Positions 1 to 14,910 of a stretch of DNA of 64,000 bases are shown one piece after another. Positions within the stretch are counted from its first letter, which is position 1. Each line of letters starts with the position of its first letter. The notes below the pieces were generated by a model that did no database searches, was not told the DNA's origin, and saw only the letters and a program-made list of their open reading frames with translations. The position numbers were made by a program, and so were the translations under genes. The stretch comes from Serratia ureilytica (GTDB taxonomy: Bacteria > Pseudomonadota > Gammaproteobacteria > Enterobacterales > Enterobacteriaceae): positions 1-64,000 of the forward strand of contig NZ_JABXOF010000009.1 of assembly GCF_013375155.1 (NCBI RefSeq). The letters run 5' to 3'.

Positions 1-7
1 GAGTCAA
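1..7 (-). promoter_or_regulatory. Start of rRNA operon P2 promoter (-35 only)
   Basis: On the minus strand the last bases of the window read CGCTTGACTC, matching the -35 TTGACT of rrn P2 promoters. The spacing of roughly 60-70 bp from the P1 start is of the right order for tandem rrn promoters. The -10 is outside the window, so the call rests on position and the -35 alone. Confidence 0.7.
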
Positions 8-67
8 GCGTTTATTTCGCTTTTCTCTCGCTGACCCGGCGGCTTGTCAGTCGTTGTTCCCGGTCAG

Positions 68-104
68 TGGAGGCGCATTATAGGGAGTTCTCGGCAGGCC
101 GCAA
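68..104 (-). promoter_or_regulatory. rRNA operon P1 promoter (operon lies off the left edge)
   Basis: Read on the minus strand there is a -35 TTGCGG (99-104), a 16-bp spacer and a perfect -10 TATAAT (77-82), followed by a GC-rich discriminator and a predicted start near base 68. The sequence around the -10 (ACTCCCTATAATGCGCC) and the 16-bp spacer are the known hallmarks of enterobacterial rrn P1 promoters. AT-rich sequence just upstream (about 110-130) fits an UP element. In E. coli rrnA follows hemG in the same orientation, as would be the case here. The rRNA genes themselves are outside the window. Confidence 0.9.
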
Positions 105-173
105 CCCCTAAATGCAAAAAACTTTTCAAGCGCGGATTTTTTCGGCAAAACGCTGGCCAAACCCGCATTTCTG

Positions 174-707
174 TCACTTTTCGTACTGAATCTGGCTAAA
201 TTCCTGGGCGAAACGATCGACTTGCTGCCAATCTGTGTACTCAACTTCCTTACTGGTATCCGTTTCTCCACCGGTCATACGCATAATAAATTGAATCATG
301 ATGCGGTCGAACCAGCGATAACGTGGATAACGCAATGCCCCGGCAAACACCGCGCACTGTTTTGGCTGCCACGGCGACGCCAACAGGAACTTACGGGTAT
401 AGGCGTTGGTTTGCGGCGAACGCTTTTCCGGTTTGCGTGCGGTCAGATTGACGGCAAAGAATGCGCTGGGCATCCGATTCAACTGTTCGGCATGACGTTT
501 AACGAATTTATCCAGCACCGGGTTAAAGTGCCCGTAGCGAATAGAAGCGCCGATCATCACCTGCTGATACTGGCTAAGGTCGATCTGTTCCGCCTGCAAC
601 AGATCGATAACCTCACAGCGCAGCGTATCCTGCAATTTGCTTGCTATATAAGAAGCGATAGCACGTGTTTGCCCGTCACGGCTCGAATAAAGTATCAATG
701 CCTTCAT
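174..707 (-). CDS. hemG: Menaquinone-dependent protoporphyrinogen IX dehydrogenase
   Basis: A 177-residue flavodoxin-fold protein that oxidises protoporphyrinogen IX to protoporphyrin IX, the penultimate step of heme synthesis, passing electrons to the quinone pool at the inner membrane. The N-terminus begins with a beta strand (MKALILYSS) followed by the FMN phosphate-binding loop ([10 protein letters not shown], residues 8-17), as in E. coli HemG, which is about 181 residues. It is the last gene of the pepQ-yigZ-trkH-hemG run, 21 bp after trkH. No clear terminator lies between its stop and the rrn promoter, so some read-through into that operon is possible. Confidence 0.95.
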   Translation of the reverse strand: MKALILYSSRDGQTRAIASYIASKLQDTLRCEVIDLLQAEQIDLSQYQQVMIGASIRYGHFNPVLDKFVKRHAEQLNRMPSAFFAVNLTARKPEKRSPQTNAYTRKFLLASPWQPKQCAVFAGALRYPRYRWFDRIMIQFIMRMTGGETDTSKEVEYTDWQQVDRFAQEFSQIQYEK

Positions 708-728
708 GGCGTACTCCTTATAACAGGC

Positions 729-2180
729 TCACTCACGCCAGAAGGTTGGCGTGAACAGCACCAGCAATGTAAACACTTCCAGGCGCCCGAACAGCATCGT
801 CACCACCAGGATCCACTTGGCCGCCGCCGGCATCGTGGTGAAGTTGTCCGCCACCACGCCCAGACCAGGACCAAGGTTATTCAGCGTTGCCGTCACTGCG
901 GCAAACGCGGAGAAATCATCAACGCCGGTCGCAATGATCGCCAGCATGCTGACGATAAACACCAGCGCATAGGCGGAGAAGAACCCCCACACCGCTTCCA
1001 GAATACGTTCCGGCAGTGCGCGATTGCCCAATTTGATGGTATAGACCGCGTTGGGGTGCACCAGCCTTTTCAATTCGCGCGAGCCCTGCAGGTACAACAG
1101 CAGAATACGGATCACCTTCAGGCCGCCGCCGGTCGAACCGGCGCAACCGCCGATGAATGCCGAACACAGCAACAGCATCGGCAGGAACAGCGGCCACTTG
1201 GCGATGCTGTCGGTCGTAAAACCGGCCGTGGTCGCCATCGATACCACCTGGAAGAACGCCTGATTGAGCGTTTCCATACCGCTCTTATAGACGCCATGTC
1301 CCCAGAGCACCAACGTGCACACCACCACCAGCGTCAGTTGAACGAAGATAAACATGCGGAATTCAGGATCGCGCCCATAGACCTTCAGACTGCGGCCGCT
1401 TAGCAAAGCGAAGTGCAGACCGTAGTTACAGCCGGAAATCAGCAGGAACACGGCAATGATGGTGTTGATGGTCGGGCTGGCGTAATAACCGATACTGGCA
1501 TCGTGGGTAGAAAACCCGCCAATGGCGATGGTCGAGAAACTGTGGCCGATGGCGTCGAACACCGACATCCCGGCCCCCCAGAGCGCCAGCGCACAGGCGA
1601 CGGTCAGCAACACATAGATTAGCCACAGGGTTTTGGCGGTTTCGGCAATACGCGGACGCATCTTGTTATCTTTCAGCGGCCCGGGCATTTCCGCCCGATA
1701 CAGCTGCATGCCCCCGACGCCGAGTATCGGCAGTATCGCCACCGCCAACACGATGATCCCCATCCCGCCCATCCATTGCAGCATTTGGCGATAGAACAGG
1801 ATGGCCTTAGGCAACGAGTCCAGCCCCACCAGCGTCGTTGCGCCGGTAGTCGTCAATCCCGAGAAGGATTCAAAGAAGGCGTCGGTCAGCGACAAATTAG
1901 GACGTTCCGAAAACAGGAACGGCAATGCCCCCACGCTGCCCAGCACGGTCCAGAACAGCACGACGATCAAGAAACCTTCACGCGGCTTCAGCTCGTGTTT
2001 CTGCTTACGGTTCGGCCACCACAGCATCAGCCCGATGGTCAACGCCACGAAGAACGTTTGGCTGAACGCTCGCCCCGCCCCATCGCGATAAATCAATGCC
2101 ACCAGGCCGGGAATAAACATCGTCCCGGAGAACAGGATGACCAGAAGACCAACGATACGGGTTATGGCGCGAAAATGCAT
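729..2180 (-). CDS. trkH: Trk potassium uptake system, membrane subunit TrkH
   Basis: A 483-residue polytopic inner-membrane protein, the same length as E. coli TrkH. It forms the K+ pathway of the Trk system and works with the NAD-binding regulator TrkA, which is encoded elsewhere. The sequence has the expected series of membrane-pore-membrane repeats; pore-loop stretches such as TTTGATTLVG and AGSTGGGLK are recognisable. It starts at an ATG 34 bp after yigZ and is followed 21 bp later by hemG, consistent with co-transcription. Confidence 0.96.
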   Translation of the reverse strand: MHFRAITRIVGLLVILFSGTMFIPGLVALIYRDGAGRAFSQTFFVALTIGLMLWWPNRKQKHELKPREGFLIVVLFWTVLGSVGALPFLFSERPNLSLTDAFFESFSGLTTTGATTLVGLDSLPKAILFYRQMLQWMGGMGIIVLAVAILPILGVGGMQLYRAEMPGPLKDNKMRPRIAETAKTLWLIYVLLTVACALALWGAGMSVFDAIGHSFSTIAIGGFSTHDASIGYYASPTINTIIAVFLLISGCNYGLHFALLSGRSLKVYGRDPEFRMFIFVQLTLVVVCTLVLWGHGVYKSGMETLNQAFFQVVSMATTAGFTTDSIAKWPLFLPMLLLCSAFIGGCAGSTGGGLKVIRILLLYLQGSRELKRLVHPNAVYTIKLGNRALPERILEAVWGFFSAYALVFIVSMLAIIATGVDDFSAFAAVTATLNNLGPGLGVVADNFTTMPAAAKWILVVTMLFGRLEVFTLLVLFTPTFWRE

Positions 2181-2214
2181 TTCAGCACGATCCTTAGCAA
2201 TTCAATTGGGAGGA

Positions 2215-2829
2215 TTATTGCGAAATGGGGGTTAATTGCAAATTACCGCGACTGAGATCACGCAATTTATTCCCAAACAGCTCGACCTCAGTCGCCGGCA
2301 GCGCCAAATGCAGCACGACGGCGGCGCCGTATTCACCCTGCAGGATCCGACCTGCGATTTGCTGCAACAAGTTCTCCACCAGCGCCAACTGCGCATAGTC
2401 GCACTGCAAGATATATTCGGCTTCGGGCACCTTTTGCGCCAGCGCCAGCTGCTTCAATGCCTGTTGAACACCGTTGCCATAAGCTTTCACCAGCCCGCCG
2501 GTGCCCAGCTTGACACCGCCGTAGTACCGAACGACTACGGCGGTCACTTCACCGATACCGCTGCCCATCAGCTGCGCGAGGATAGGTTTGCCGGCGGTGC
2601 CCGACGGTTCTCCATCGTCGGAGAACCCCAGCTGCTGCGAATCATCGGGGCTACCGGCGACGAAAGCCCAACAGTGGTGCCGCGCCGCCGGGTGCTCATC
2701 CCGCACCTGCTGAATAAACGCCTTTGCCGCCTCCACCCCGCCGGTCGGCGCCAGCAGGGTGATGAAACGGCTCTTCTTTATCTCTTCGGTAAAGCAGGTT
2801 GCTTCCGCCGGTATCGGGTACGGCCGCAT
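2215..2829 (-). CDS. yigZ: IMPACT-family protein YigZ
   Basis: A 204-residue protein of the YigZ/IMPACT family, matching E. coli YigZ in length. The IMPACT signature is clear (FSDDGEPSGTAGKP, then VVVRYYGGVKLGTGGL). The eukaryotic relatives bind GCN1 and influence translation control; the bacterial role is not settled. The ATG chosen (2829) shares one base with the pepQ stop in a TGATG junction, which favours translational coupling. A TTG one codon upstream is a less likely start. Confidence 0.93.
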   Translation of the reverse strand: MRPYPIPAEATCFTEEIKKSRFITLLAPTGGVEAAKAFIQQVRDEHPAARHHCWAFVAGSPDDSQQLGFSDDGEPSGTAGKPILAQLMGSGIGEVTAVVVRYYGGVKLGTGGLVKAYGNGVQQALKQLALAQKVPEAEYILQCDYAQLALVENLLQQIAGRILQGEYGAAVVLHLALPATEVELFGNKLRDLSRGNLQLTPISQ

Positions 2830-4160
2830 CAAGCCAGGTTCAGATCGCGCGTCATGTTCTCGATGCGCTTTTCATGGATCACGATGTTGTCTTCGATGCG
2901 AATACCGCCATACGGTTTCAGCGCATCGATGCGATCCCAGGCGAAGTGCTGCTTGAACTCGCCGCTGCGCCACGGCGCCAACAGAGACTCGATGAAGTAC
3001 AGACCCGGTTCGATGGTCAACACCATGCCCGGCTGCAACACGCGGGTACAACGCAGGAACGGGTACTTGGACGGCGCCGCCAGATGGGTGCCTTGCTCAT
3101 CCTGCATAAAACCGGCGGCGTCGTGCACCTGCAGGCCCAACGGATGGCCCAACCCGTGCGGCAGGAACGGCGTGGTGATACCCGTTTCGACCATCGCCTC
3201 TTCGCTGAGGCCATTCACCAGTTTGTGATTCTTGAGCAGCTTGGCGATGCGCTGATGCATCTGCACATGATAGTCGGTGTAACGCACGCCGGTTTTAATG
3301 GTGTCGATCAGCGCCAGCTGTTCACTATTGAGATCTTTCACCAGATGAGCGAACTCGCTGCCGCTTTGCGCCGCATAGGTACGCGTCAGATCGGCGGCGT
3401 AGCCGTTATATTCCGCCCCGGCGTCGATCAGAAAACTCAGGGACTCGGCCGGCGGCTGATGATCCAGCTTGGTGTAGTGCAGCACCGAAGCGTGCTCGTT
3501 CAACGCCACGATGTTGTCGTAAGGCACATCGGTATCGCGATGGCCGGTAGCCGTCAGGTAGGCCAGATTGATGTCGAACTCGCTCATGCCGGAGAGGAAG
3601 GCCTCATGCGCGGCACGATGGCCGGTTACCGCCGTCTTCTGCGCTTCGCGCATGCAGGCCAGCTCATAGCCGGTTTTAATCGAACGGTGGAAATCCAGGT
3701 AGTTCAGCACCGCTTTCGGGTTGATGTTTTCCGAAGGGATGCCGAGATCGCGGGCGCGCTGTTGGGCATAACCGATATAGCCGACGCGCTCACGCTGCGG
3801 CGGCAGCTGCTGCGCGATCGCATCGGCGTTGGCCAGCGGCATCAATTCGAGGGACTTGGTCCAGAAACTGTTCGGCAGCGGCTCTACGCTGTGCCAGTAG
3901 TCAACCGGGGAGTAGAACCACAGCTTCGGCTTGTTGACGCCATCTATCCACAACCAGCAGTTCGGCACCGACGTCACCGGCACCCAGGCTTTGAAATGCG
4001 CGTTCACTTTGAACGGGTAGCTATGGTCGTCCAAAAATACCTTTTGCAGTTCCCCGGAGTGAATCAGCAGCGCATCCAACTTGTTGCGCTCCAGCACTTC
4101 ACGCGCGCGTTTTTGCAGTTCTGCCAGGTGGTCGTTATACAAAGAAGCCAGCGTTTCCAT
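2829..4160 (-). CDS. pepQ: Xaa-Pro dipeptidase
   Basis: A 443-residue cytoplasmic metallopeptidase (M24B, pita-bread fold) that cleaves dipeptides with a C-terminal proline. The start at 4160 ([10 protein letters not shown]) gives exactly the E. coli PepQ length; the frame is open further upstream but that part has no family similarity. Metal ligands lie in recognisable blocks: [17 protein letters not shown] (two Asp, about residues 246 and 257), HGLGHPLG (His about 339), EPGLYF (Glu about 384) and GGIRIEDN (Glu about 423). It is the first gene of a four-gene operon. In E. coli it is divergent from fadB; here a transporter gene lies between them. Confidence 0.96.
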   Translation of the reverse strand: METLASLYNDHLAELQKRAREVLERNKLDALLIHSGELQKVFLDDHSYPFKVNAHFKAWVPVTSVPNCWLWIDGVNKPKLWFYSPVDYWHSVEPLPNSFWTKSLELMPLANADAIAQQLPPQRERVGYIGYAQQRARDLGIPSENINPKAVLNYLDFHRSIKTGYELACMREAQKTAVTGHRAAHEAFLSGMSEFDINLAYLTATGHRDTDVPYDNIVALNEHASVLHYTKLDHQPPAESLSFLIDAGAEYNGYAADLTRTYAAQSGSEFAHLVKDLNSEQLALIDTIKTGVRYTDYHVQMHQRIAKLLKNHKLVNGLSEEAMVETGITTPFLPHGLGHPLGLQVHDAAGFMQDEQGTHLAAPSKYPFLRCTRVLQPGMVLTIEPGLYFIESLLAPWRSGEFKQHFAWDRIDALKPYGGIRIEDNIVIHEKRIENMTRDLNLA

Positions 4161-4272
4161 CACAGTACCCTTATGCCTTAGCACGAAAGAAGCCATCTTA
4201 ACACAGCGCTCCGACGCACCAACCTCATCGCGTTGGGCATGCGGAGCAGCTCGCAATTCCCTGCAAATGCCG

Positions 4273-5469
4273 TTACATCCGCAGCTTAACCATTAACCAG
4301 CCGCCCAAACCGAGCAGCGCTATCGCCAGCGCCCACAGGCCATGGTGTTCCAACAACACCGCGCCGGCCGCGGCGACGCCCGCCAGACACTGCTGCAGAA
4401 AGCCACACAGCGCCATCGCATAAGCGCCGTACTCTTTGGCATCGCTGACCGCCATCGCCATGCTGTTGGGAAACAGCACCGCCTGGCCAAAAATGGTCAG
4501 GCAATACAGCGCGATGAACAGCGCCATGCCGGAAAGGCCGGCCAGAACGCCGCTCCACCACAGCAGCAGGATCGCCGCCGTCGCCAGCGCCACGATGCCG
4601 CTGCCGGCCTGCATCAGTTTTTTCCCGCCGAGACGCGCCACCGTACGGTTCACCGTCAGCGCCCCGCTGAAGTAGGCGACGCCGATCACCAGCCCCAGGG
4701 CGCCGAACGCCGTGACGTTGAGACCAAACTCCTGCTGCATGACGAACGGACTCACTTCCTGCAGTGTCACCGTGGTGGCAAACCCCAGCCCGCCGACGCA
4801 GGCCGGCCAAAAGAACCCAGGCCGCCGCAGGATGGCAAAGTAGGTTGCCGCCATCGCCGGGCGCACGCCCCCTGCCCGTCCCGCCTCCAGCGGCAGCGTC
4901 GCCATCAGCACCAGAATGATCAAACCGGTGGCGCCCATCAGGACGAAGCCCATCTGCCAGTGCGCATATTGGCTCAGCAGGCCACCGATAAACTGACCGC
5001 CGCCCAGCGCGGTGATAAAGGCGATGGAGAGCACCGACAGACGCCGCGCCAGTTCGTCCCCGCTCCAGTTATCCCGCACGATGATGCGCGCGATGATCGC
5101 CGCACCGCCGGCACCCACGCCCTGCAGCGCACGCAGCGTCAGCAATTGGGCGCCGTTGCTGCACAGCGCCAACAGCCCGCTGCAGCCAATGAAAAGAAAT
5201 AAAGACAGCGTCAGGGGCGCGCGGCGGCCAAAGCGATCGGCGGCCGCGCCCCAGAACAGCACCGGCAAGGCGGCGCCGATGACGAAGATTGAAATGGACA
5301 ACTCGGTGGCGCGCCGGCTCATCGCCAGCTCCCGCATCACCGTCGGCAGCGAAGGCAAGTACACGGTCGTCGCCATTTGCGCCATAAACACCAACAGACA
5401 CGCCAGCGTCATGGTTCTGGCGGGAATGCTCCATAAGCCGCTGCGTTTAACACAAGCCGCCTTAGTCAT
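4273..5469 (-). CDS. MFS multidrug efflux transporter, Bcr/CflA-like
   Basis: A 398-residue major facilitator protein with about 12 membrane segments. MFS motif A (DRFGRRAP, about residues 78-85) follows the second membrane segment, and the fourth carries [14 protein letters not shown] with the conserved Arg and Gly run of drug:H+ antiporters. The start at 5469 was chosen because GAGG sits 6 bases upstream; the open frame continues upstream without a better site. It reads in the pepQ direction, 112 bp before pepQ, and sits between pepQ and fadB, where E. coli has no gene. The substrate cannot be deduced. Confidence 0.85.
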   Translation of the reverse strand: MTKAACVKRSGLWSIPARTMTLACLLVFMAQMATTVYLPSLPTVMRELAMSRRATELSISIFVIGAALPVLFWGAAADRFGRRAPLTLSLFLFIGCSGLLALCSNGAQLLTLRALQGVGAGGAAIIARIIVRDNWSGDELARRLSVLSIAFITALGGGQFIGGLLSQYAHWQMGFVLMGATGLIILVLMATLPLEAGRAGGVRPAMAATYFAILRRPGFFWPACVGGLGFATTVTLQEVSPFVMQQEFGLNVTAFGALGLVIGVAYFSGALTVNRTVARLGGKKLMQAGSGIVALATAAILLLWWSGVLAGLSGMALFIALYCLTIFGQAVLFPNSMAMAVSDAKEYGAYAMALCGFLQQCLAGVAAAGAVLLEHHGLWALAIALLGLGGWLMVKLRM

Positions 5470-5661
5470 GCGTAACCTCGTCTGAATGTTCATTCGCTGC
5501 GAGCAAGTGTATGAGGGCCGACAAGCTCCGGCAAATGCCGATAGCACATAAAATATAACTTCGTTTCAAATCAAAAAACTAACTTAGCGACATGTGATCA
5601 GACCAGCAAAAATGCAATCTCTCATTTGCATATTGTTAACATAAAAACCACACTCCTCTTC

Positions 5662-5678
5662 ATCTGGTCATACCAGAT
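5662..5678. promoter_or_regulatory. FadR operator upstream of fadBA
   Basis: The 17-bp inverted repeat ATCTGGTCATACCAGAT has perfect 7-bp arms, lies 25 bp before the fadB start, and has the same arms as the known FadR site of E. coli fadBA, differing only in the centre. FadR bound here would repress beta-oxidation until long-chain acyl-CoA releases it. Confidence 0.88.
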
Positions 5679-5702
5679 CATACGCTGATTCAGGAGATAG
5701 AC

Positions 5703-9066
<3,364 letters not shown>

Positions 9067-9138
9067 CTGTGTCTATCTTGGGATGACCGCGTCACCACTT
9101 CAAATCGCGGCATCCCGCCAAGTTTAGTTGCCGTTCTT

Positions 9139-9163
9139 CCCGCCTGTCAGGGGCGGGTTTTTT
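9139..9163 (+). terminator. Rho-independent terminator after fadA
   Basis: CCCGCC and GGCGGG pair around a 7-base loop and are followed by six T, 70 bp after the fadA stop. Confidence 0.85.
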
Positions 9164-9238
9164 ATGCCTGAAATTTGCCGACGCCCAAATAAAAACGGGG
9201 CGACCCTCGGCCACCCCGTTCACTGCGCATCGCCTCTG

Positions 9239-9940
9239 TCAGATAAACGAAAACGCGTCGCCAAACATATGCGCTTCCTGCGCGCCGCGCTCGGCGCAGA
9301 AACGCTCGCGGGCGATTTTCGCCATCTCGAAACGCCCGGCGATGTAGATGTCATGCTCCGCCAACGTGCCGAAATCCTGCAACACCGCGCTGAGCACGGT
9401 GCCGCTGCGGCCACGCCATTCCGCCTCCGGCTGCTCGACCACCGGGATCACCTTCAGGTTCGGGTGTTGCACCGACAGCGCTTCCAGCTCGCTCAGATCG
9501 TACAGGTGCTTCAGCTCACGCCCGCCCCAGTAGATGGAAATGTCGCGATCGGGCTGCTGCTCCAACGCGGTCAACAGGATTGAGCGCGCATAGGAGAAGC
9601 CGGTGCCGCCGGCGATCAGCACCAGCGGACGGCAGCCCTCTTCCCGCAGCCAGGCGTCGCCATGCGGCATATCGACGGTGATCGCCTGCTCTTTCAGGAT
9701 GCGATCCATCACCGCCATGGCGTACAGATTCAGCTCCGAAGCACCGATATGCAGCTCGATGTAATCTTGCTGCGTCGGGGTTGATGCCAGCGAGAACGGA
9801 CGTTTGTCGCGCTCGTCCATCACCACCATCAGATATTGCCCTGCCTTGAAAGAAAACGGCTGCTCGGGCACCAGACGTACCCGATAAACCGTATCGGTAA
9901 TGGCCTCTACCGAGGTCACTTTACAGCTCAATATTGTCAT
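9239..9940 (-). CDS. fre: NAD(P)H-flavin reductase
   Basis: A 233-residue reductase that reduces free FMN, FAD or riboflavin with NAD(P)H. The start at 9940 ([10 protein letters not shown]) matches E. coli Fre exactly in length and has GAGGG 6 bases upstream. The flavin-binding RPFSLAST and the nicotinamide-binding loop [10 protein letters not shown] (about 111-120) are intact, and the protein ends FGDAFSFI, as expected. It lies 50 bp after ubiD in the same direction. Confidence 0.95.
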   Translation of the reverse strand: MTILSCKVTSVEAITDTVYRVRLVPEQPFSFKAGQYLMVVMDERDKRPFSLASTPTQQDYIELHIGASELNLYAMAVMDRILKEQAITVDMPHGDAWLREEGCRPLVLIAGGTGFSYARSILLTALEQQPDRDISIYWGGRELKHLYDLSELEALSVQHPNLKVIPVVEQPEAEWRGRSGTVLSAVLQDFGTLAEHDIYIAGRFEMAKIARERFCAERGAQEAHMFGDAFSFI

Positions 9941-9990
9941 GCGTTCCCTCTGTCGGGTCATCAATGCAAAGCTGAGAACAGGGCCTGACG

Positions 9991-11478
9991 CTATAACGTC
10001 GGTTCCCTGTCACTGAAAATTGCGAGCTCATCCCAGATTTCGTCGACGCGCGCACGTACCTTTTCATCCATCTGAATCGGACGGCCCCATTCGCGATCGG
10101 TTTCACCCGGCCATTTGTTGGTGGCGTCCAGCCCCATCTTCGAACCCAGTCCGGAAACCGGCGAGGCGAAGTCCAGATAGTCGATCGGCGTATTCTCCAC
10201 CAGAACCGTATCCCTTGCCGGATCCATTCGTGTGGTGATCGCCCAAATCACGTCATTCCAGTCGCGCGCATTGACGTCATCGTCACAGACGATAACAAAT
10301 TTGGTGTACATAAACTGCCGCAGGAACGACCAGACGCCCATCATCACGCGTTTCGCGTGGCCGGCGTACTGTTTTTTCATGGTCACCACCGCCAGGCGAT
10401 ACGAGCACCCTTCCGGCGGCAGATAAAAATCAACGATTTCCGGGAACTGTTTTTGCAGGATCGGCACGAACACTTCATTCAGCGCCACGCCCAGGATCGC
10501 CGGCTCATCCGGCGGCCGACCGGTGTAGGTCGAGTGGTAAATCGCGTTGCGACGCTGGGTGATGTGCGTGACGGTGAATACCGGGAACTGGTCGATTTCA
10601 TTGTAGTAACCGGTGTGGTCACCGTAGGGGCCTTCCGGCGCCATTTCACCCGGCTCGATATAGCCCTCCAGCACGATTTCGGCACTGGCAGGCACTTCCA
10701 GATCGTTGGAAAGGCACTTGACCACTTCGGTTTTATTGCCGCGCAGCAGCCCGGCAAAGGCGTATTCAGACAGGGTATCCGGCACCGGCGTCACCGCGCC
10801 GAGGATAGTGGCGGGATCGGCGCCCAGCGCCACCGCAACCGGGAAACGCTCGCCGGGGTGCGCCTGGCACCACTCCTGGTAATCCAGCGCGCCGCCGCGG
10901 TGCGACAGCCAGCGCATGATCACTTTATTCTTGCCCAGCACCTGCTGACGATAGATACCGAGGTTTTGCCGTTCCTTATGCGGGCCGCGGGTCACCGTCA
11001 GCCCCCAGGTGATCAGCGGCGCGGCGTCTTCCGGCCAGCAGTGCATCACCGGAATGCGGCCCAGATCGACATCATCGCCCTGCCATACCTGCTCCTGACA
11101 AGGCGCGGATCCCAGCACCTTGGTCGGCATGTTCAGCACCTGCTTGAACTTCGGTATTTTGTCGAACAGATCGCGGAAACCTTTCGGCGGCTCCGGCTCT
11201 TTGAGGAAAGCCAGCAGTTTGCCGACTTCGCGCAGCGCGCTGATGTCTTCCTGCCCCATGCCCATCGCCACGCGATTGGCGGTGCCGAACAGGTTGCACA
11301 GCACCGGCATGTCGTACCCTTTCGGGTTTTCAAACAGCAGTGCCGGGCCGCCCGCCCGCAGGGTGCGATCGGCAATTTCCGTCATTTCCAGGTAAGGATC
11401 GATCGGCTGGCTGATGCGTTTTAGTTCCCCTCTCTTCTCCAGCAACGAGAGGAAATCGCGTAAGTCACGGTATTTCAT
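9991..11478 (-). CDS. ubiD: 4-hydroxy-3-polyprenylbenzoate decarboxylase
   Basis: A 495-residue prenylated-FMN-dependent decarboxylase of ubiquinone synthesis; its cofactor is made by UbiX, encoded elsewhere. The family-typical stretches [35 protein letters not shown] and [16 protein letters not shown] are present. The start at 11478 ([10 protein letters not shown]) corresponds to the E. coli start; a second ATG 9 bases upstream is possible. It pairs with the downstream fre, as in E. coli. Confidence 0.95.
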   Translation of the reverse strand: MKYRDLRDFLSLLEKRGELKRISQPIDPYLEMTEIADRTLRAGGPALLFENPKGYDMPVLCNLFGTANRVAMGMGQEDISALREVGKLLAFLKEPEPPKGFRDLFDKIPKFKQVLNMPTKVLGSAPCQEQVWQGDDVDLGRIPVMHCWPEDAAPLITWGLTVTRGPHKERQNLGIYRQQVLGKNKVIMRWLSHRGGALDYQEWCQAHPGERFPVAVALGADPATILGAVTPVPDTLSEYAFAGLLRGNKTEVVKCLSNDLEVPASAEIVLEGYIEPGEMAPEGPYGDHTGYYNEIDQFPVFTVTHITQRRNAIYHSTYTGRPPDEPAILGVALNEVFVPILQKQFPEIVDFYLPPEGCSYRLAVVTMKKQYAGHAKRVMMGVWSFLRQFMYTKFVIVCDDDVNARDWNDVIWAITTRMDPARDTVLVENTPIDYLDFASPVSGLGSKMGLDATNKWPGETDREWGRPIQMDEKVRARVDEIWDELAIFSDREPTL

Positions 11479-11573
11479 GCTGATCATTATAGCGGCCAGT
11501 GGGGAGGGCATTATAAGCCCTCTTCAAGGTTGTTGCTGCAATTTTGTTAACGCCGCCCGCTGCCGGGTGGCCC

Positions 11574-12299
11574 TCAGCCGCAGTTGAACGGCACCAGCGC
11601 AGCCAGTGCGCGCGTATCCTGATATTCGCGCGTCTCTTCGCCGTGGCGGAACACCTTAAAGCCCTGCCCGTTGGCGCTGAAATAACGCAGCGCATTGCCT
11701 TCAACGTGCAACAGACTGCCTTCACGCAACGCCACTACCGATTCGCTCGGGTTGATCGCACAGAACTCCGCGAGACGCTCGTCACGGGTTTCGCCCATGT
11801 GGCCGCTGATGTGCGCATCGATGTAATGCGGGTTAATCTGCACCGGGAACAACCCCAGCGCCGGCAACACCACGCTGCAGCGCACCGGCATGTCATTGGT
11901 GGTGCGAATACTCGGCGTCGCCACGTTGCAACCTGCGCTCCAGCCGACGTAAGGCACTTCACGCTCGCGCACCGCGCGCTGGATAGGCACGATCAGGCTT
12001 TGTTCGTGCAGCATCTGGTTCAGCAACCAGGTGTTGCCGCCGCTGACCAAAATGCATTCGGCCTGCGCGATCGCCGCCGCCGGTGAAGCGGCGTGGTGAA
12101 TGCTGGTGACTTCAATGCCCAATGTTTGCGCCAGCTCCTGCGCGCGCCGATCGTAGTCGTAACGGATCAGCGCGTAAGGGATAAAGACGGCGGATTTGAT
12201 GCCGCGGCGCGCAATCATCGCCAGCAGTTGGCTTTTGGCGTACCCCAGCAGCTCGGCTTCGCCAGACAGCTTGCCGTTGCTCAACAGAAACAGCTCCAT
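11574..12299 (-). CDS. pepE: Peptidase E, alpha-aspartyl dipeptidase
   Basis: A 241-residue serine peptidase (S51) that cleaves dipeptides with N-terminal aspartate. The catalytic serine is in GWSAGCNVA, with the family block IRTTNDMPV close behind and the His block INPHYIDAH further on. It is about 12 residues longer than E. coli PepE (229) and diverges near the N-terminus and in the C-terminal third, so the family is sure and strict orthology a little less so. GAGGGGAG 4 bases before the ATG decides the start. It stands alone, divergent from rfaH. Confidence 0.88.
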   Translation of the reverse strand: MELFLLSNGKLSGEAELLGYAKSQLLAMIARRGIKSAVFIPYALIRYDYDRRAQELAQTLGIEVTSIHHAASPAAAIAQAECILVSGGNTWLLNQMLHEQSLIVPIQRAVREREVPYVGWSAGCNVATPSIRTTNDMPVRCSVVLPALGLFPVQINPHYIDAHISGHMGETRDERLAEFCAINPSESVVALREGSLLHVEGNALRYFSANGQGFKVFRHGEETREYQDTRALAALVPFNCG

Positions 12300-12544
12300 T
12301 TTTCTCCCCTCGGTCAAAAACGATGAATAGCGTCACAGCCGGCGGCGCAACGCCTTGCCATACTGTGACGGTAACAAATTTTTAGCCCTCTGTTATACCA
12401 GCGCCGTATCGATAAGTGTGTGACCCCTCGCTAATAGCCGTGGATTCAGAAAGATAGGCGATGTTACATGCTGAAACTTGCATCACTATGTATCCGGAAT
12501 AGCTTTTGATATGCTTACCGGCTGGCAGAAAGGCATGTGAAATT

Positions 12545-13033
12545 ATGGAATCCTGGTATCTACTTTATTGCAAACGCGGTCAGCTGTTGCGAGCGCAGGA
12601 ACATCTGGAGCGGCAGCAGGTAAACTGCCTCAGCCCGATCATCACGCTGGAAAAAATCGTGCGTGGCAAGCGCATCGCGGTCAGCGAACCCCTGTTTCCC
12701 AATTATCTGTTTGTGGAATTCGACCCGGAGCGCATTCACACCACCACCATCAGCGCCACCCGCGGCGTCAGCCACTTCGTGCGTTTCGGCGCGCTGCCGA
12801 GCGTCATCCCGAGCAAGGTGATCGATGAGCTGCGCACGCACACCAGCGAGACCTATGTCGATCCGGAAACCCCGCAGCCGGGCGATACCGTTCTGATCGT
12901 CGACGGCGTATTCGAAGGGCTGCAGGCGATCTACACCGAGCCGGACGGCGAGGCCCGCTCGATGCTGTTGCTCAACCTGATCAACAAACAGGTCAGTCAA
13001 AGCATCGACAATCGGCAATTCCAGAAAATGTAA
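12545..13033 (+). CDS. rfaH: Transcription antiterminator RfaH
   Basis: A 162-residue NusG paralogue, equal to E. coli RfaH in length. The N-terminal NGN domain (about 1-100, with [13 protein letters not shown]) binds RNA polymerase; the C-terminal KOW part (about 113-162) can refold and recruit the ribosome. It prevents termination in long operons carrying an ops site, such as LPS core, capsule and haemolysin operons; none of these is in the window. The start MESWYLLYC is the family start, although its ribosome binding site is weak. The 245-bp gap before it has no strong recognisable regulatory motif. Confidence 0.95.
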   Translation: MESWYLLYCKRGQLLRAQEHLERQQVNCLSPIITLEKIVRGKRIAVSEPLFPNYLFVEFDPERIHTTTISATRGVSHFVRFGALPSVIPSKVIDELRTHTSETYVDPETPQPGDTVLIVDGVFEGLQAIYTEPDGEARSMLLLNLINKQVSQSIDNRQFQKM

Positions 13034-13036
13034 TGC

Positions 13037-13063
13037 AAAAAGGCGCCCTCAGGCGCCTTTTTT
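13037..13063. terminator. Bidirectional terminator between rfaH and hemB
   Basis: GGCGCC-CTCA-GGCGCC is flanked by five A on the left and six T on the right, so it can terminate rfaH from the left and hemB from the right. Confidence 0.88.
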
Positions 13064-13075
13064 ACGGTATCGCGC

Positions 13076-14107
<1,032 letters not shown>

Positions 14108-14112
14108 CTAGC

Positions 14113-14895
14113 TCAAACCAGCCGGAATAGCCGGCGGGCGTTCTCATCGGTTTTTTGCCCCAGCCATTGCGGCTCTTCTTGCCGCCAGACGGCGACCTGA
14201 TGCACGATGTGGGGCAGGAAACAGGGTTCGTTGCGGCGAGATGCGGGTTTAGGCTGTAAATCCCGGGGCAACAGATAAGGGGCGTCAGTTTCCAGCAGCA
14301 GACGCTCGGCCGGGATCTGCGGCAGCAGGGCGCGCAATTCCAGACCGCGCCGCTCGTCGCATACCCAACCGGTAATCCCGATCGACAGGCCCAGCGACAG
14401 GCAGCTTGCTAATTCTTCGGCGGTGCCGGTGAAGCAGTGCACCACGGCCGCGGGCAGTTTATCCAACCACGGCGTCAGTAGCTCGGCAAAACGTGCGTGT
14501 GCGTCGCGACAGTGAAGAAACACCGGCAGCGCCAACTCCGCCGCCAGCGCCAGTTGCGCGCTGAACGCCGCTTCCTGCTGCTCCGGCGTCGAGAAGTTGC
14601 GGTTGAAATCCAGACCGCATTCACCGATCGCCACCACTTCTGGGCCGGCGGCCAGGGCATAAATCTGCTCAGCGCTACGTTCATCCCAGTTGCCGGCGTT
14701 ATGCGGATGCACACCGGCGGTGGACCAGCAATAGCCCGCATGCTGCTGCGCCAGTTTGGCGGCCTCGCGGCTCTCAGGCAGATCGGTGCCGGTAATCAGC
14801 ATCCCGGTAACGCCCGCCGCGCGGGCGCGCTCCACCACGGTCTCGCGGTCTTTGGCGAATTGGCTGCTGGTGAGGTTAACGCCGATATCAAACAT
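14113..14895 (-). CDS. tatD: TatD-family metal-dependent DNase
   Basis: A 260-residue TIM-barrel hydrolase; E. coli TatD has 3'-5' exonuclease activity on DNA and RNA and is not needed for Tat export. Metal-site blocks [22 protein letters not shown] and [11 protein letters not shown] are intact. As in E. coli TatD, the N-terminal HxH of the wider family is replaced (DIGVNL). The start at 14895 (MFDIGVNL) was chosen over an ATG 12 bases upstream by comparison with the family. It lies between tatC and hemB, behind a hairpin. Confidence 0.94.
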   Translation of the reverse strand: MFDIGVNLTSSQFAKDRETVVERARAAGVTGMLITGTDLPESREAAKLAQQHAGYCWSTAGVHPHNAGNWDERSAEQIYALAAGPEVVAIGECGLDFNRNFSTPEQQEAAFSAQLALAAELALPVFLHCRDAHARFAELLTPWLDKLPAAVVHCFTGTAEELASCLSLGLSIGITGWVCDERRGLELRALLPQIPAERLLLETDAPYLLPRDLQPKPASRRNEPCFLPHIVHQVAVWRQEEPQWLGQKTDENARRLFRLV

Positions 14896-14910
14896 GGTTT
14901 TTTCCAAAGC

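Noticed and set aside
222-1403. Open frame of 393 codons antisense to hemG and trkH
   Set aside because: It has no recognisable domain and its His/Gln/Arg-rich composition is typical of antisense frames in GC-rich genes.
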